Positions 17,560-27,937 of a DNA stretch of 64,000 nt are shown piece by piece (the stretch's first letter is position 1; each line of letters opens with the position of its first letter). The DNA lies in NCBI GenBank assembly GCA_913056455.1, contig CAJXMJ010000002.1:725665-789664 (forward strand). Direction: 5' to 3'. The notes beneath the pieces are model-generated. The model had not been told where the DNA came from and did no database searches. It saw only the letters and a program-made list of their open reading frames with translations. The stretch comes from an uncultured Fodinibius sp. (GTDB taxonomy: Bacteria > Bacteroidota > Rhodothermia > Balneolales > Balneolaceae). A program made the translations under genes and the position numbers.

Positions 17560-17596
17560 GAAAAAGACCGACGGATGATCCAAGCAGTTGACGAAT

Positions 17597-18490
17597 TTAT
17601 TGTTCGCCTTCTTTATAAATTCGCATGGTGGGATATGCTAGCTCAATGTTATCGTGTTCATCAAACTTATCCAGAATATCTTCCCAGATAGCCTCCCCGA
17701 GACTCCGTCGCCGCCGGGGATTGGAGAGGTGGCGAATTGTCAGATTAATACCGCTGTCACGCACATCCGTATAGACCGTAGGGGTTAGGTAACGATAATG
17801 GATGAGATACGATTTCTTGGCCCGGCTCACTTGGTTTTGGGCTTCTTTCACGTAATCCTTTAGGTGTTTGTCGGCAACATCCTGAAGAATGTGTTTTGCT
17901 TTCTTCCAGTCACTTTCAAAGGTGACGAGCACCTGCAGCTCGTTCCAGATAAACTCAAAATCGCTGGTATAATTGGCCAGGGAGTCATCAAACACCAGAT
18001 GATTGGGCACGTGGATAACGCGACCGGTGCTTTGGTCGGCATGTACCCAGTTGCCAATTTCCAACAGGGTAAACTTAAAAACACGAATATCAATTACATC
18101 TCCTTTGACATCCCCAACCTGAATGCGATCTCCAACATCAAAAGGTTTGCGCCACACCAAGAATATCCATCCGGCAAAATCAGTGACGGGGCCTCTCAGC
18201 GCAATGGCTAAACCAGCAGAAAGTAGCCCTAAAAAGGTGGCCAGTGATTGCAATCCTTCAAACCAAATGCGCCCCACGACCAAAAAGCCAATGAAGACGG
18301 CGATGTAGGTCATATTTTTACGCCATTTATACTGGGCTTTGGCATCCGGCAATTTTCTGTTGATAATGCGTATAGCGATAATACGAACCAGCCAAATTAC
18401 AAAGATGGCCATGATAGAAAGAACAACCTGGTAGGTAATACCGGGCGAATTCTGAATAAACTCTTGTACTCTATTTGGAAAGTCTGGCAC
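17597..18490 (-). CDS. MscS-family mechanosensitive ion channel
   Basis: Small-conductance mechanosensitive channel-like protein of 297 residues. Three N-terminal helices occupy roughly residues 18-105; the pore-lining helix region is rich in Gly and Ala (LGLLSAGLAIALRGPVTDF), followed by the beta domain FDVGDRIQVGDVKGDVIDI and the C-terminal alpha/beta domain. It releases solutes on hypo-osmotic shock. The start is a GTG, because an in-frame stop lies just upstream and the next Met is inside helix 1. Single gene. Confidence 0.9.
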   Translation of the reverse strand: MPDFPNRVQEFIQNSPGITYQVVLSIMAIFVIWLVRIIAIRIINRKLPDAKAQYKWRKNMTYIAVFIGFLVVGRIWFEGLQSLATFLGLLSAGLAIALRGPVTDFAGWIFLVWRKPFDVGDRIQVGDVKGDVIDIRVFKFTLLEIGNWVHADQSTGRVIHVPNHLVFDDSLANYTSDFEFIWNELQVLVTFESDWKKAKHILQDVADKHLKDYVKEAQNQVSRAKKSYLIHYRYLTPTVYTDVRDSGINLTIRHLSNPRRRRSLGEAIWEDILDKFDEHDNIELAYPTMRIYKEGEQ

Positions 18491-18640
18491 GGCTAATTAA
18501 TTAGGAGATGAAATATTTATTAATTCAAATAGTTATTATAGGTGCATTACAACTAAATTTCTATTATATCTTCATTGGAAAGAAAAGGAATTTTGAATAA
18601 CTTTACGGGTCTGAAAATCACCGTCACATAGTTTATACTC

Positions 18641-19048
18641 ATGCTTTATACAATTATACTTTCGATAATTACACTTGTCAGCGTTCTTTTGGTAATTGTA
18701 ATTCTCTTGCAACCGGGTCAGGGACAAGGAATTTCCGGCGGTTTAGCAGGGGGTCAAGCAGGCGGGCAGGGTCTTGGCGCTCGTCGCACAGCCGATCTTT
18801 TGTCAAAATCAACGACCGTACTGGGTACGGCTTTGCTGGTGCTGAGCGTACTGGCGAACTTTGCTATTGAACGAGGCGGTACAACCGAAAGTGCAGTACA
18901 GCAAAGTGGTGTTGAAGTTCCGGCACAACAGGGTAATGGGTTGAATGATGCATCCCAAACGCCATCAGCAGTACCTGAATTGCCCCAGAACCAAGGTGGC
19001 AATAACGGTGGTGGAGATAACGGAGGAAGCTCAGGAGATGATAACTAA
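18641..19048 (+). CDS. secG: Preprotein translocase subunit SecG
   Basis: Accessory membrane subunit of the SecYEG protein-export channel, 135 residues. Two transmembrane helices (about 3-23 and 56-76) flank the conserved cytoplasmic loop, with LLQPGQGQG, a glycine-rich GGLAGGQAGGQG stretch and LSKSTTVLGT. The tail from about 80 onward is long, low in complexity and rich in Gln, Gly, Asn and Asp, as often in Bacteroidota SecG. A strong terminator follows. Confidence 0.93.
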   Translation: MLYTIILSIITLVSVLLVIVILLQPGQGQGISGGLAGGQAGGQGLGARRTADLLSKSTTVLGTALLVLSVLANFAIERGGTTESAVQQSGVEVPAQQGNGLNDASQTPSAVPELPQNQGGNNGGGDNGGSSGDDN

Positions 19049-19074
19049 CTCCTGACCAAGTAAGGATTTTACAG

Positions 19075-19106
19075 CCCGATTTCCGAAGAGGAGATCGGGT
19101 TTTGTT
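19075..19106 (+). terminator. Intrinsic terminator of secG
   Basis: A 10-bp stem (19075-19084 with 19090-19099, one wobble) and 5-base loop followed by TTTTGTT. The tail reaches the stop codon of the convergent gene. Confidence 0.85.
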
Positions 19107-20115
19107 ATTGGCTGTTCATGATTTCGGAAAGGAGTCGATGTGATTTAAGCCGCTGGTCGTGATCATAAATATAGGTGGCGGTCATAATCTCATCGGCAGC
19201 GGTTTTTGCTACGAAACCTGAAAGCTCTTCTCTCACCGTTTCTTTGCTCCCCACGAATGTGTATTTCAACATCTGCTCTACCGCCATCTTTGTAGGTAAA
19301 TTCCAGACTGTATTCATATCGTCAACAGGGGGCGGCATGGGATCTCGGTTGCCGGTGACTACGCCCATGAACATCTGCTTTAGGGATGTAGATAAAAAAT
19401 TAGCCTGCTCATCCGTATCAGCTACAACAATATTAACACAGGGCATTACGTAAGGTTCATCAAGCTGCTTAGAGGGTTCAAACTTCTCGCGGTACACCTG
19501 CAGTGCTGCATGCAGCTGTTGGGGTGAAAAGTGGCTGGCAAATACATAAGGTAATCCCAGGGCAGCCGCCAGGTGTGCACTGTCTGTACTTGATCCTAAG
19601 ATCCATATCGGCACTTCGGTTCCTTCTCCGGGAATAGCGCGTACATCAGCCGAACTGTTATCCGGAGAAAAATATTGCTGCAGTTGTTTTACATTTTGAG
19701 GAAATTGTTGTACCTGCTGTATGCGGTCGGGACGAATAGCCTGCGCTGTTTTTTGATCGGTGCCGGGCGCACGTCCAAGTCCCAGATCAATGCGATTAGG
19801 ATAGAGCGTAGCCAGTGTGCCGTAGTGCTCGGCAATAATCAAAGGAGAATGATTTGGCAGCATTACTCCACCTGAGCCAATGCGCAACGATTCGGTAGCT
19901 TCTGCTACATGTCCCAGCAGAACTGAAGTGGCCGAGCTGGCAATATTTTCCATATTATGATGTTCAGCCATCCAAAATCGGGTATAGCCCCAGTCTTCTG
20001 CATGGCGGGCTAAATTCCGGCTGTTGTTAATGGCATCAGCGGGGGATTGTCCTTCGGTAATAACAGCTAAATCTAAAATGGAATACGTTACGTCAGAGAA
20101 GGGGTTTTTACTCAT
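19105..20115 (-). CDS. LLM-class flavin-dependent oxidoreductase (luciferase-like)
   Basis: 336-residue TIM-barrel monooxygenase of the bacterial-luciferase superfamily, using reduced flavin. Typical stretches are [15 protein letters not shown] near the N-terminus, FWMAEHHNM near 46-54, [12 protein letters not shown] near 83-94, [11 protein letters not shown] near 131-141 and the SSTDS region. Many orthologues (YhbW/MsnO8-like) have no assigned substrate. It stands alone, convergent with secG. Confidence 0.9.
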   Translation of the reverse strand: MSKNPFSDVTYSILDLAVITEGQSPADAINNSRNLARHAEDWGYTRFWMAEHHNMENIASSATSVLLGHVAEATESLRIGSGGVMLPNHSPLIIAEHYGTLATLYPNRIDLGLGRAPGTDQKTAQAIRPDRIQQVQQFPQNVKQLQQYFSPDNSSADVRAIPGEGTEVPIWILGSSTDSAHLAAALGLPYVFASHFSPQQLHAALQVYREKFEPSKQLDEPYVMPCVNIVVADTDEQANFLSTSLKQMFMGVVTGNRDPMPPPVDDMNTVWNLPTKMAVEQMLKYTFVGSKETVREELSGFVAKTAADEIMTATYIYDHDQRLKSHRLLSEIMNSQ

Positions 20116-20171
20116 GGTTTACTTAAAAGCTTTAAAAATTAAAACTGAGAAATGTCACTTAGAGGGTAGGT

Positions 20172-20801
20172 TTATAACTCTTTAGTATGCTCAATCTTAA
20201 CGGAATCAAAATGAGTGGCGGGAAAGCGAACGGTCCAGATACCGCGTAAATCACCCATTGAGAAACCAGTAGCCTGATCTTTGGGATACAGTTCCTGAAT
20301 CGTAGCTAGGTTTTCTTTGCTGATGTCTTCATTGACCTTACCGTGACAGTTCAGACAGAGAGAATTGGTAATAGTGATTGGAGCATGAAAGGTGATTCTG
20401 TTTTCATCGGCATAGGTAACAGGTTTTAACTCGTCACCCGATTCCAACTTGTCGATATATTGTTTAATAACCTCGACTTCGAGTGAGTCGGCGGTATTGT
20501 ATGGGGTGCGCGGCTTATGGCTGGCACGTCGTATACTTACATCATGATGTTTGGAAAGGGAGTCGGTAAGGGGAATGGCCTCTACATTACAAAACTGCAG
20601 GGCATGTTCTACGCCTCCTTCTGCTATAGCATTTTTGAGGTTTGAGCTTAAGGTTTGGAACGTTGCTTTAGCAATTTGTTGTCCCTCATTAACAACAGCC
20701 GTTGTGTCGTAGGAAATCAACTGTTCCTTTTCTTGTTGTGATTCATGCTGACAACCAAATCCCATGGCTAAAACAAAGGCTATTAATATACCATATCGCA
20801 T
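20172..20801 (-). CDS. Tll0287-like (DUF3365) haem lipoprotein
   Basis: Predicted periplasm-facing lipoprotein of 209 residues. The signal peptide ends in a lipobox with Cys17 (MGFGC). The body matches the DUF3365/Tll0287-like sensor fold and contains one c-type haem site C149-L-N-C-H153-G, with Cys71 in the conserved FCN motif and the RRASHKPRTPYN block before it. Such proteins bind haem c and are proposed redox sensors. No partner gene is adjacent: the next upstream gene is an SDR protein and the downstream one a flavin monooxygenase. Confidence 0.85.
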   Translation of the reverse strand: MRYGILIAFVLAMGFGCQHESQQEKEQLISYDTTAVVNEGQQIAKATFQTLSSNLKNAIAEGGVEHALQFCNVEAIPLTDSLSKHHDVSIRRASHKPRTPYNTADSLEVEVIKQYIDKLESGDELKPVTYADENRITFHAPITITNSLCLNCHGKVNEDISKENLATIQELYPKDQATGFSMGDLRGIWTVRFPATHFDSVKIEHTKEL

Positions 20802-20864
20802 AATGAGTAGGGCTTAGGTTTATAAGGATATCACCTGTAATCTAATAGAAAAGTAGCTGCTCTG

Positions 20865-21467
20865 CTATTCAATGTTAATAATTTGTCCGGTGATGAGTGT
20901 TTTCAGGCTTTTTTCGTAGCCGTTGACGACGTGCTCCATTTTGGCAGGTGTATGACCGGGAAAGAAGTCACCGAGCGCATCAGCGGAATCTTCGACCAGA
21001 GCAGGACTTACGGCATTGATGCGAAATCCTTTCTGCAGGAATTCTCCGTAAGCGCCGGTTACAAATCCATTGACTGCGCCATTGATTGTGCTTAGGATGG
21101 TTCCCTGTGGAATAGGATCGTCAGAAAGAATACCGGATGTCAGCGTAACACTGCCACCCTCGTTCAGGTAATCCAGAGCCGTAAGTGCTACATTTATTTG
21201 TCCCATCATTTTGCTCCGAACCCCTTTCAAAAAGTCCTCATTATTAGAATTAGGTAACGGTTTTACAGGTGCCGATCCCGCCGTGACAATTACGGCATCC
21301 ACGGATCCTGTTTCTACAAAGAGGTTTTGAATGGATTCAGGGTTGGTAATATCCACCTGTACGTCGCCAGAACTTCTACCGGCAATAATTAGCTCGTTTT
21401 CAGCATCAAGTCGATTTGCCACTTTCGATCCAATTGTGCCGGTTCCACCTATCAGTAAGATTTTCAT
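20865..21467 (-). CDS. Short-chain dehydrogenase-like protein
   Basis: Rossmann-fold protein of 200 residues. I placed the start at the ATG at 21467 (protein MKILLIGG...) because the longer TTG-initiated frame adds 22 residues before the nucleotide-binding strand. The motif G7-G-T-G-T-I-G13 binds NAD(P), and NAVSPALVED is the usual SDR segment after the active site. The YxxxK catalytic pair is not present: the corresponding stretch reads STINGAVNGF. This is typical of a small subgroup of SDR-like proteins with unproven activity. Confidence 0.85.
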   Translation of the reverse strand: MKILLIGGTGTIGSKVANRLDAENELIIAGRSSGDVQVDITNPESIQNLFVETGSVDAVIVTAGSAPVKPLPNSNNEDFLKGVRSKMMGQINVALTALDYLNEGGSVTLTSGILSDDPIPQGTILSTINGAVNGFVTGAYGEFLQKGFRINAVSPALVEDSADALGDFFPGHTPAKMEHVVNGYEKSLKTLITGQIINIE

Positions 21468-21609
21468 AACCACTAATAAATTTATTGAAATGTTTCTATA
21501 AGATATCCTTAGGATGGATATTTTTAGATCCAAAGGAAAATATATTCTTCAAATAGGTGGGATAGGAAGAGTTTATTATATATAAAAATATACCGCCTTT
21601 GATTGGAAA

Positions 21610-23022
21610 TTACTTTCCGATACAAAACCGCGAAAAAATGGAATCCAAAATATCTTCAGTGGTAATTTCGCCGGTTATGGTTCCCAGATCTTTAAGGGCT
21701 GATCGCAAATCAATGGAAAGGAAGTCGCCGGTCATGCCCTGATCAAGCGCTTTTAAAGCACTGCGCACATTTTCTTGGGCATTTTGAAGTGCATCGCGAT
21801 GCCGGCTGGAGGTGACCAGCAGACTTGACGAGTCATACTCTTTATTTTCGAGCGCCCGCTGCTTCATCAGTTTTTTGAGTTCGTCAATTTTTTCACCTTC
21901 CAGCGCCGATATCTTTAAGTCGTAATCCATGCGTTCGTCCTCAATATCCAGTGCAATATCATTTTTGGTGCCGATAAGTACGAAGGGGGTATCACCGGCA
22001 CTTTTTTGAAACCGGGCAATATCTTTACGCTCTTCTGGGGTTACCTCCTGCGAGAGGTCCTTAAGATAAACCGCCAGATCAGCTTTTTCGAAAGCTTCTT
22101 GTGATCGTTTAACGCCCTCGGCTTCAATGACATCCTCAGTATCACGAAGCCCGGCTGTGTCGGTGAGTTGAAAGCGGAGTCCGTCATAGCTCCAATCCAC
22201 GTCGATGGTATCACGCGTAGTGCCCGCAATATCAGTTACAATCGCACGCTCTTTGCCCACCAGAGTATTTAGCAGGGTAGATTTGCCGGCATTGGGCAGT
22301 CCGATAAAAACAGTTCGCACACCGTGTTTAACTAAGCGCCCAGTTTCGTAGGTGGACAGCAGATTATCTATCTCTTCATCCAATTCTTTTAGAAGTCGCT
22401 CCAGTTCTTCTTTGTCAGCAAACTCGACGTCTTCTTCCACAAAGTCGAGCTCGAGTTCTACCATGGCCGTCGCATCAATAATCTGCTGTCGGAATTGTTT
22501 GATGTGTTTACCGAGCTGCCCTTCGAGCTGCTGGTGAGCGGCATCCATCGCCTTTTGGCTTTTAGCGTGGATGAGATCGGCAACAGCTTCGGCTTGACTG
22601 AGTTCCATTTTGCCATTCAGAAAAGCCCGCTGGGTAAATTCCCCCGGTTCAGCGGAGCGGATGCCAAGTGCCAGCATGGCTTCTAAGACAGCTTGGGTAA
22701 CGAGGACACCACCGTGACATGAAATCTCAACTGTTTCTTCCCCGGTGTATGATTTTGGTGAGTGAAACAGTGTAGCTAACACTTCATCTACTACGTTATC
22801 GTCTTGATCTATAATATTACCAAAATGTACCGTATGGGATTCCTGTTCGGTGAGATCTTTACCGCTAAACGCTTCATTAACTTTGGCAATTGCATTCTTT
22901 CCCGATACACGGATTACCGCAATACCTCCTTCGCCTACAGGGGTGGCAATGGCCGCTATAGGTTCTTTCTGGTTGATTTGGCGCTGTTCTTTTGTATCGG
23001 GAGTGGGTTCCTGTTTTGTCAT
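21610..23022 (-). CDS. mnmE: tRNA modification GTPase MnmE
   Basis: GTPase of 470 residues that, with MnmG, installs carboxymethylaminomethyl groups on wobble uridine of certain tRNAs. The N-terminal folate-binding domain begins with IAAIATPVGEGGIAVIRVSG; the G domain has GLPNAGKSTLL (G1), DTAGL (G3) and GTKND (G4); and the C-terminus carries the essential Cys in FCIGK. All key parts are intact. mnmG is not in the window. Confidence 0.97.
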   Translation of the reverse strand: MTKQEPTPDTKEQRQINQKEPIAAIATPVGEGGIAVIRVSGKNAIAKVNEAFSGKDLTEQESHTVHFGNIIDQDDNVVDEVLATLFHSPKSYTGEETVEISCHGGVLVTQAVLEAMLALGIRSAEPGEFTQRAFLNGKMELSQAEAVADLIHAKSQKAMDAAHQQLEGQLGKHIKQFRQQIIDATAMVELELDFVEEDVEFADKEELERLLKELDEEIDNLLSTYETGRLVKHGVRTVFIGLPNAGKSTLLNTLVGKERAIVTDIAGTTRDTIDVDWSYDGLRFQLTDTAGLRDTEDVIEAEGVKRSQEAFEKADLAVYLKDLSQEVTPEERKDIARFQKSAGDTPFVLIGTKNDIALDIEDERMDYDLKISALEGEKIDELKKLMKQRALENKEYDSSSLLVTSSRHRDALQNAQENVRSALKALDQGMTGDFLSIDLRSALKDLGTITGEITTEDILDSIFSRFCIGK

Positions 23023-23060
23023 AGCAATAAATATAAGGGGTTTTGTGCCTTATATCATTC

Positions 23061-23101
23061 AAATAAAAAACCCTGTCAAAGTACTGTACTCTGACAGGGT
23101 T
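23061..23101 (-). terminator. Intrinsic terminator of the peptide transporter gene
   Basis: A perfect 10-bp stem AACCCTGTCA/TGACAGGGTT (23069-23078 with 23092-23101). On the minus strand it is followed by TTTTTTATTT. Confidence 0.9.
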
Positions 23102-23123
23102 AAGGGAAAAATATTCTGAATTA

Positions 23124-24818
23124 TTACTCTACATCGCCCATTAACTTTTGTACAAATGGACTTGCAATCAGGGCAATGACTCCACCACCGCCTACAATCA
23201 TAGCTACCCACCAGAAGAGGCTGGTTTCAGAAAGAACTTCAAGCTGACCGGCCATAAGACCTGCAAAGAGGTTCCCTACGGCAGCTGCCACAAACCAGAT
23301 TCCCATCATTTGACTGACGCGAGATGGAGGTGCCAGCTTTGTCATGGATGAAAGTCCTACAGGTGACAGACAAAGTTCACCGGCTGTATGAAGGAAATAG
23401 GTGACTACCAGCCAGGCAGGGCTAACTGGGTTTGCTTCAGTGGCATTGGCAGCACCCCATGAAAGGACAAAGAATCCGGCAGCGAGGCCAAAGAGTCCCA
23501 AACCAAATTTAACAGGGATGGATGGATTAGCATTACGAGCCGCTAACCAAGTCCACATAAATCCAAAAATAGGTGCAAAAACAACAATGAAAAAGGGATT
23601 AATAAGTTGTAGCGTACTGGCAGGTGTTTCCCATCCGATACCAATGCGCTGTATGAGCCACCAAAGGAAGATAAGAATACCAACCGAAGAGACAGCAACG
23701 ACACCTTTTGCAAAGCTCCATAAGTCATCTCGTTTATATACACGGTAAACTACATATAATATTGGAATAGCAATTAGGGCAGTAATTAACAATGCTACCC
23801 CGCCATCAAGCCAGGCAATGTCACCAATGTTTCGGTTGGTGAGGTCTTTGGCAAAGAGATTCAGAGAAGAACCGGCCTGCTCAAATCCACTCCAAAAGAG
23901 CGCGGCAAGAAGAAACAGCCAAAAGATGACGCCAAGTTTCTTTTGCTCTTCTTTGTTGTGTCCACCAAAGAAGATGATGTATCCAAAAAAGATAATGGTA
24001 ATTGCAACGGCAGCACCACCAAGGTATTCAGCAAGTGTTTGTAGCGTAATATTAATGACACCAGAACTCATCAAGAAGGTGAAAGCGACAATACTTGCAG
24101 CTACTGCTGAGATCGTAGCATAAAATGTACGACTGCGCGCTTGTAGAACTTCTTCACTTTCCCCGGTTTTTAGGTTTCCGGCATTGCCCAGAAATTTATA
24201 GCCATACTTGTATGAGATCAGTCCGAGCACCATTCCGAAGCCAGCCAGGGAGAATCCCCAGTGCCAGTTGTAGCCTTCGCCTAAAACACCGCAAAGCAGA
24301 GGACCTAAGATGGCACCAAAGTTAATGCCCATATAAAAGATGGAGAATCCCGCATCGCGTCGGGCTCCGCCCTCAGGATAGAGGTCGCCAACCATGGAGC
24401 TTACGTTGGGCTTAAGCAGTCCGGTACCAATTACAATAAGTGCCAGACCGAGGTAGAAAAATTCAATCCAGGGAACAGCCATGCTAAAGTGTCCGGCGGC
24501 AATAATAACACCACCTACAAAAACAGCTTTACGTTGTCCCCAAAGTTTATCAGCAACCCATCCACCGGGCAGTGAAAGTACGTATACGAAAAAAGTGTAA
24601 AGTCCGTAGATAGCTGTGGCTTTACCAACGCTGAATCCCAAACCGGGATTCGCGGTCATCGTTTCTGCTGTCATATACAGAACGAGCAATGCCCGCATTC
24701 CATAGTAACTGAAGCGTTCCCAAAGCTCAGTAAAGAATAGAGTTGACAGCCCCCGCGGATGACCAAAAAAGTCATTTTGTTGGGCGGCGTCTACCGTCCC
24801 TGTTTGTTCGTTTGCCAT
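23124..24818 (-). CDS. POT/PTR2-family proton-dependent oligopeptide transporter
   Basis: Membrane transporter of 564 residues that imports di- and tripeptides with protons. The family signature E-x-x-E-R-F-x-Y-Y-G is seen at the start of TM1 (FTELWERFSYYGMRALL), and the PTR2 pattern around GxGGxKP-like and FYMGINFGAILGP regions follows. It has about 14 hydrophobic segments. It ends with its own terminator and is upstream of and divergent from hutU. Peptide uptake next to histidine catabolism is metabolically sensible but not proof of linkage. Confidence 0.93.
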   Translation of the reverse strand: MANEQTGTVDAAQQNDFFGHPRGLSTLFFTELWERFSYYGMRALLVLYMTAETMTANPGLGFSVGKATAIYGLYTFFVYVLSLPGGWVADKLWGQRKAVFVGGVIIAAGHFSMAVPWIEFFYLGLALIVIGTGLLKPNVSSMVGDLYPEGGARRDAGFSIFYMGINFGAILGPLLCGVLGEGYNWHWGFSLAGFGMVLGLISYKYGYKFLGNAGNLKTGESEEVLQARSRTFYATISAVAASIVAFTFLMSSGVINITLQTLAEYLGGAAVAITIIFFGYIIFFGGHNKEEQKKLGVIFWLFLLAALFWSGFEQAGSSLNLFAKDLTNRNIGDIAWLDGGVALLITALIAIPILYVVYRVYKRDDLWSFAKGVVAVSSVGILIFLWWLIQRIGIGWETPASTLQLINPFFIVVFAPIFGFMWTWLAARNANPSIPVKFGLGLFGLAAGFFVLSWGAANATEANPVSPAWLVVTYFLHTAGELCLSPVGLSSMTKLAPPSRVSQMMGIWFVAAAVGNLFAGLMAGQLEVLSETSLFWWVAMIVGGGGVIALIASPFVQKLMGDVE

Positions 24819-25025
24819 TGAAACTGGTGTTTATTTAGAATTGCAATTCCCAATAATACAATTGATTTACGCCGTGCATGATAATTAAACCGACATAGTG
24901 AAGCAACTTTAAAGTTATTCTGTTGTATAGCAACGTAAGCTGAAACGTTTTCACTGTTTTAAATGGTACGCAATGCCTATTAAATTTATTACATTGCCTA
25001 AAATCCGAAGAAAAAAACAGTAGTG

Positions 25026-26696
25026 ATGAGTACAGATAAAGGTGTTGTCAAAAATATTAAAGCACCAAGGGGAACGGATCTGCAGTGCAAGGGTTGGCAC
25101 CAAGAGGCCGCCCTGCGCATGCTGATGAATAACCTTGATCCGGATGTAGCTGAAAAGCCGGATGAGCTGATTGTCTATGGCGGAAGCGGCAAGGCGGCGC
25201 GTAACTGGGAGAGCTATCACAAAATTGTTGAAACGCTGAAACGACTTGAAAATGACGAGACGCTTTTAGTACAAAGCGGTAAACCCGTGGGCGTATTTCG
25301 GACCCACGAAGAAGCCCCGCGCGTGCTTATTGCCAATTCCCACTTAGTGCCAAACTGGGCAAATTGGGATGAGTTTCGTGATCTGGAAAAGAAGGGGCTT
25401 ACAATGTACGGTCAGATGACGGCCGGTTCGTGGATTTATATTGGTACGCAGGGAATTTTGCAGGGCACATACGAAACTTTTGCGGAATGCGCCCGCCAGA
25501 AGTTTGACGGCACGCTCGAAGGCCAGCTGCTGGTTACGGCGGGACTTGGTGGCATGGGCGGTGCACAACCGTTGGCGGCTACGATGAACGGGGCAGTATG
25601 TATCGCCATAGAGGTGGAGGAAAGTCATATAGATCGCCGTATTGAAACCGGTTATTGTGATATAAAATGTACCAATTTGGATGAGGCTCTCGATAAGGCA
25701 CTGGATGCCAAAGAAAAAAGGGAAGCGCTATCTATTGGGCTGCAGGGCAATGTGGCTGAGGTTCTGCCTAAAATGCTTGAAAAGGATGTGATTCCCGATG
25801 TGTTGACGGATCAGACTGCAGCTCATGACCTTCATCTTGGATATATTCCGGCTGGAATGTCGGTCGAAGAGGCCGCTGAAGAACGCGAGCTAAACCCCGA
25901 CATGTATCAGGAGGCAGTGCTCGACTCGATGGTAACCCACGTAGAAACGATGCTGAAAATGCAGGAAAAAGGAGCTATAACCTTTGATTATGGCAATAAT
26001 TTGCGGGGACAGGTTGCCGATCATCGTGGTATGGAAGAGGCCTTTAATTTCCCCGGATTTGTGCCTGCTTTTGTACGTCCGCTGTTCTGCAGAGGATCGG
26101 GTCCGTTTCGATGGGCAGCGCTGTCCGGTAATCCCGAAGATATTTATACGACTGACCAGGCAGTATTAGAGACTTTTCCTGAAAAAGAAGCCCTTCACCG
26201 CTGGATTCATAAAGCGCAGGATCAGGTGCAGTTCCAGGGATTGCCATCTCGTATCTGCTGGCTGGAATACGGAGAACGCGCCGAAATGGGTGCCAAGTTT
26301 AACTGGCTTGTTAAAAATAACAAAGTAGATGCCCCGCTTGTTATTGGTCGAGACCACTTGGATACTGGCTCGGTTGCATCACCCAACCGCGAAACCGAGG
26401 GCATGAAAGACGGCTCCGATGCTATAGCCGATTGGCCATTATTGAATGCTATGCTCAATACGGCAAGTGGAGCAAGTTGGGTTTCTTTGCATCACGGTGG
26501 AGGTGTAGGTATTGGCTACTCTATTCACGCAGGAATGGTTTGCGTAGCCGATGGAACCGAATTGGCCGATGAGCGTCTGCAACGCGTGCTGACCAATGAT
26601 CCCGGGAGTGGCGTAATGCGTCATGCGGATGCCGGTTATGATGAAGCTGTTAAAACGGCCAAAGAGCGTGGCGTAGATCTTCCGATGGTGGAGTAA
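25026..26696 (+). CDS. hutU: Urocanate hydratase
   Basis: Second enzyme of histidine degradation: adds water to urocanate to give imidazolonepropionate, using bound NAD+. 556 residues; I use the ATG at 25026 rather than the GTG one codon before. Landmarks are [11 protein letters not shown] near the N-terminus, the [12 protein letters not shown] nucleotide-binding loop and the [15 protein letters not shown] active-site region with the conserved Cys. Length is normal for the family. The MFS gene starts three bases after the stop, so the two are translationally linked. hutH, hutI and hutG lie 6-15 kb downstream. Confidence 0.97.
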   Translation: MSTDKGVVKNIKAPRGTDLQCKGWHQEAALRMLMNNLDPDVAEKPDELIVYGGSGKAARNWESYHKIVETLKRLENDETLLVQSGKPVGVFRTHEEAPRVLIANSHLVPNWANWDEFRDLEKKGLTMYGQMTAGSWIYIGTQGILQGTYETFAECARQKFDGTLEGQLLVTAGLGGMGGAQPLAATMNGAVCIAIEVEESHIDRRIETGYCDIKCTNLDEALDKALDAKEKREALSIGLQGNVAEVLPKMLEKDVIPDVLTDQTAAHDLHLGYIPAGMSVEEAAEERELNPDMYQEAVLDSMVTHVETMLKMQEKGAITFDYGNNLRGQVADHRGMEEAFNFPGFVPAFVRPLFCRGSGPFRWAALSGNPEDIYTTDQAVLETFPEKEALHRWIHKAQDQVQFQGLPSRICWLEYGERAEMGAKFNWLVKNNKVDAPLVIGRDHLDTGSVASPNRETEGMKDGSDAIADWPLLNAMLNTASGASWVSLHHGGGVGIGYSIHAGMVCVADGTELADERLQRVLTNDPGSGVMRHADAGYDEAVKTAKERGVDLPMVE

Positions 26697-26699
26697 TTG

Positions 26700-27890
26700 A
26701 TGCAGAACTCTATACCCAAGCGCATACTTCCTGTCATTGTTTTTGCCCAATTTGCCGGCACTTCGCTCTGGTTTGCAGGCAATGCCGTTATTCCTGATTT
26801 AGTGCAAGAGCTGCATCTTACGGAGATGGCTGTCGGATATATCACTTCGGCTGTACAATTTGGTTTTATTTCTGGGACGCTGGTCTTTGCTTTTCTCAGT
26901 GTTGCGGACCGTATTTCGCCGAGCAAGGTGTTTTTGTGGTGTGCGATATTAGGTGCCAGCGGGAATGCACTAACAGTTTACAGTGGCACATTTACACTGT
27001 TGATGCTCAGCCGGTTTGCCACGGGTTTCTTTTTAGCGGGTATTTATCCGGTGGGGATGAAGATCGCTTCAGACTGGCACAAAGAAGGGCTGGGAAAAGC
27101 ATTGGGCTATTTAGTTGGCGCGCTGGTATTAGGTACGGCTTTTCCACATCTGATTAAGTATTTCAGTGCTGACTTGCCGTGGAAGATCATTCTCTTCGCC
27201 ACCTCGTGGTTTGCTACCATTGGGGGCGTGGTTCTTTACTTTGCAGTTCCTGATGGACCCTACCAGGGAGATAAGGGGGCATTTAAACCTTCTGCCATAA
27301 TTCAACTATTTAAAAACAAGAACTTTCGCTCGGCAGCTTTCGGATACTTTGGACACATGTGGGAACTCTATGCTTTTTGGGCTTTTGTCCCCCTCATGGT
27401 TGCTTATTATAGTTCAGTTAATGGAAACATGTATGGACAGACCTCGCTTTGGGCTTTTGCGATCATCGGTGTTGGAGGCATAAGTTGCGCAATAGGCGGA
27501 CATTGGTCCGTTAAATCAAACAGTAAAACAGTGGCTTTGATATCATTAGTTGGTTCGGGACTTTGCTGTTTGTTGGCACCCTTGATGTTCGATCTTCCAT
27601 TTTATCTTTTTGTCGGACTCTTACTGGTTTGGGGACTTTTTGTAGTGTCTGATTCTCCGCAATTTTCAACGCTTGTGGCACAATCATCAGATTCAAAGTA
27701 TGTGGCTACAGGACTAACGATTGTCAACAGTATTGGTTTTGCTATTACTATTGTCAGTATTCAACTAATTAATATGATGTGGGCTCAATGGCAAAGCCCA
27801 GTGGTATTTTTAGTGTTAGGAGTAGGTCCGTTTTTTGGGGCTATATCTATTATGCGATATGAATTAATACCACATCGTGAAACTCCATAG
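26700..27890 (+). CDS. MFS transporter coupled to hutU
   Basis: Major-facilitator protein of 396 residues with 12 predicted membrane helices; the GASGNALTVYSGTFTLLMLSRFATGF segment spans helices 3-4. The ATG at 26700 lies three bases after the hutU stop, which points to co-expression. By context it could carry histidine, urocanate or a product of the pathway; sequence alone does not show the substrate. Confidence 0.85.
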   Translation: MQNSIPKRILPVIVFAQFAGTSLWFAGNAVIPDLVQELHLTEMAVGYITSAVQFGFISGTLVFAFLSVADRISPSKVFLWCAILGASGNALTVYSGTFTLLMLSRFATGFFLAGIYPVGMKIASDWHKEGLGKALGYLVGALVLGTAFPHLIKYFSADLPWKIILFATSWFATIGGVVLYFAVPDGPYQGDKGAFKPSAIIQLFKNKNFRSAAFGYFGHMWELYAFWAFVPLMVAYYSSVNGNMYGQTSLWAFAIIGVGGISCAIGGHWSVKSNSKTVALISLVGSGLCCLLAPLMFDLPFYLFVGLLLVWGLFVVSDSPQFSTLVAQSSDSKYVATGLTIVNSIGFAITIVSIQLINMMWAQWQSPVVFLVLGVGPFFGAISIMRYELIPHRETP

Positions 27891-27937
27891 TTCAAGAAAC
27901 GTGCAATAAGATCTAAAGATCAACGAATCTATTACCT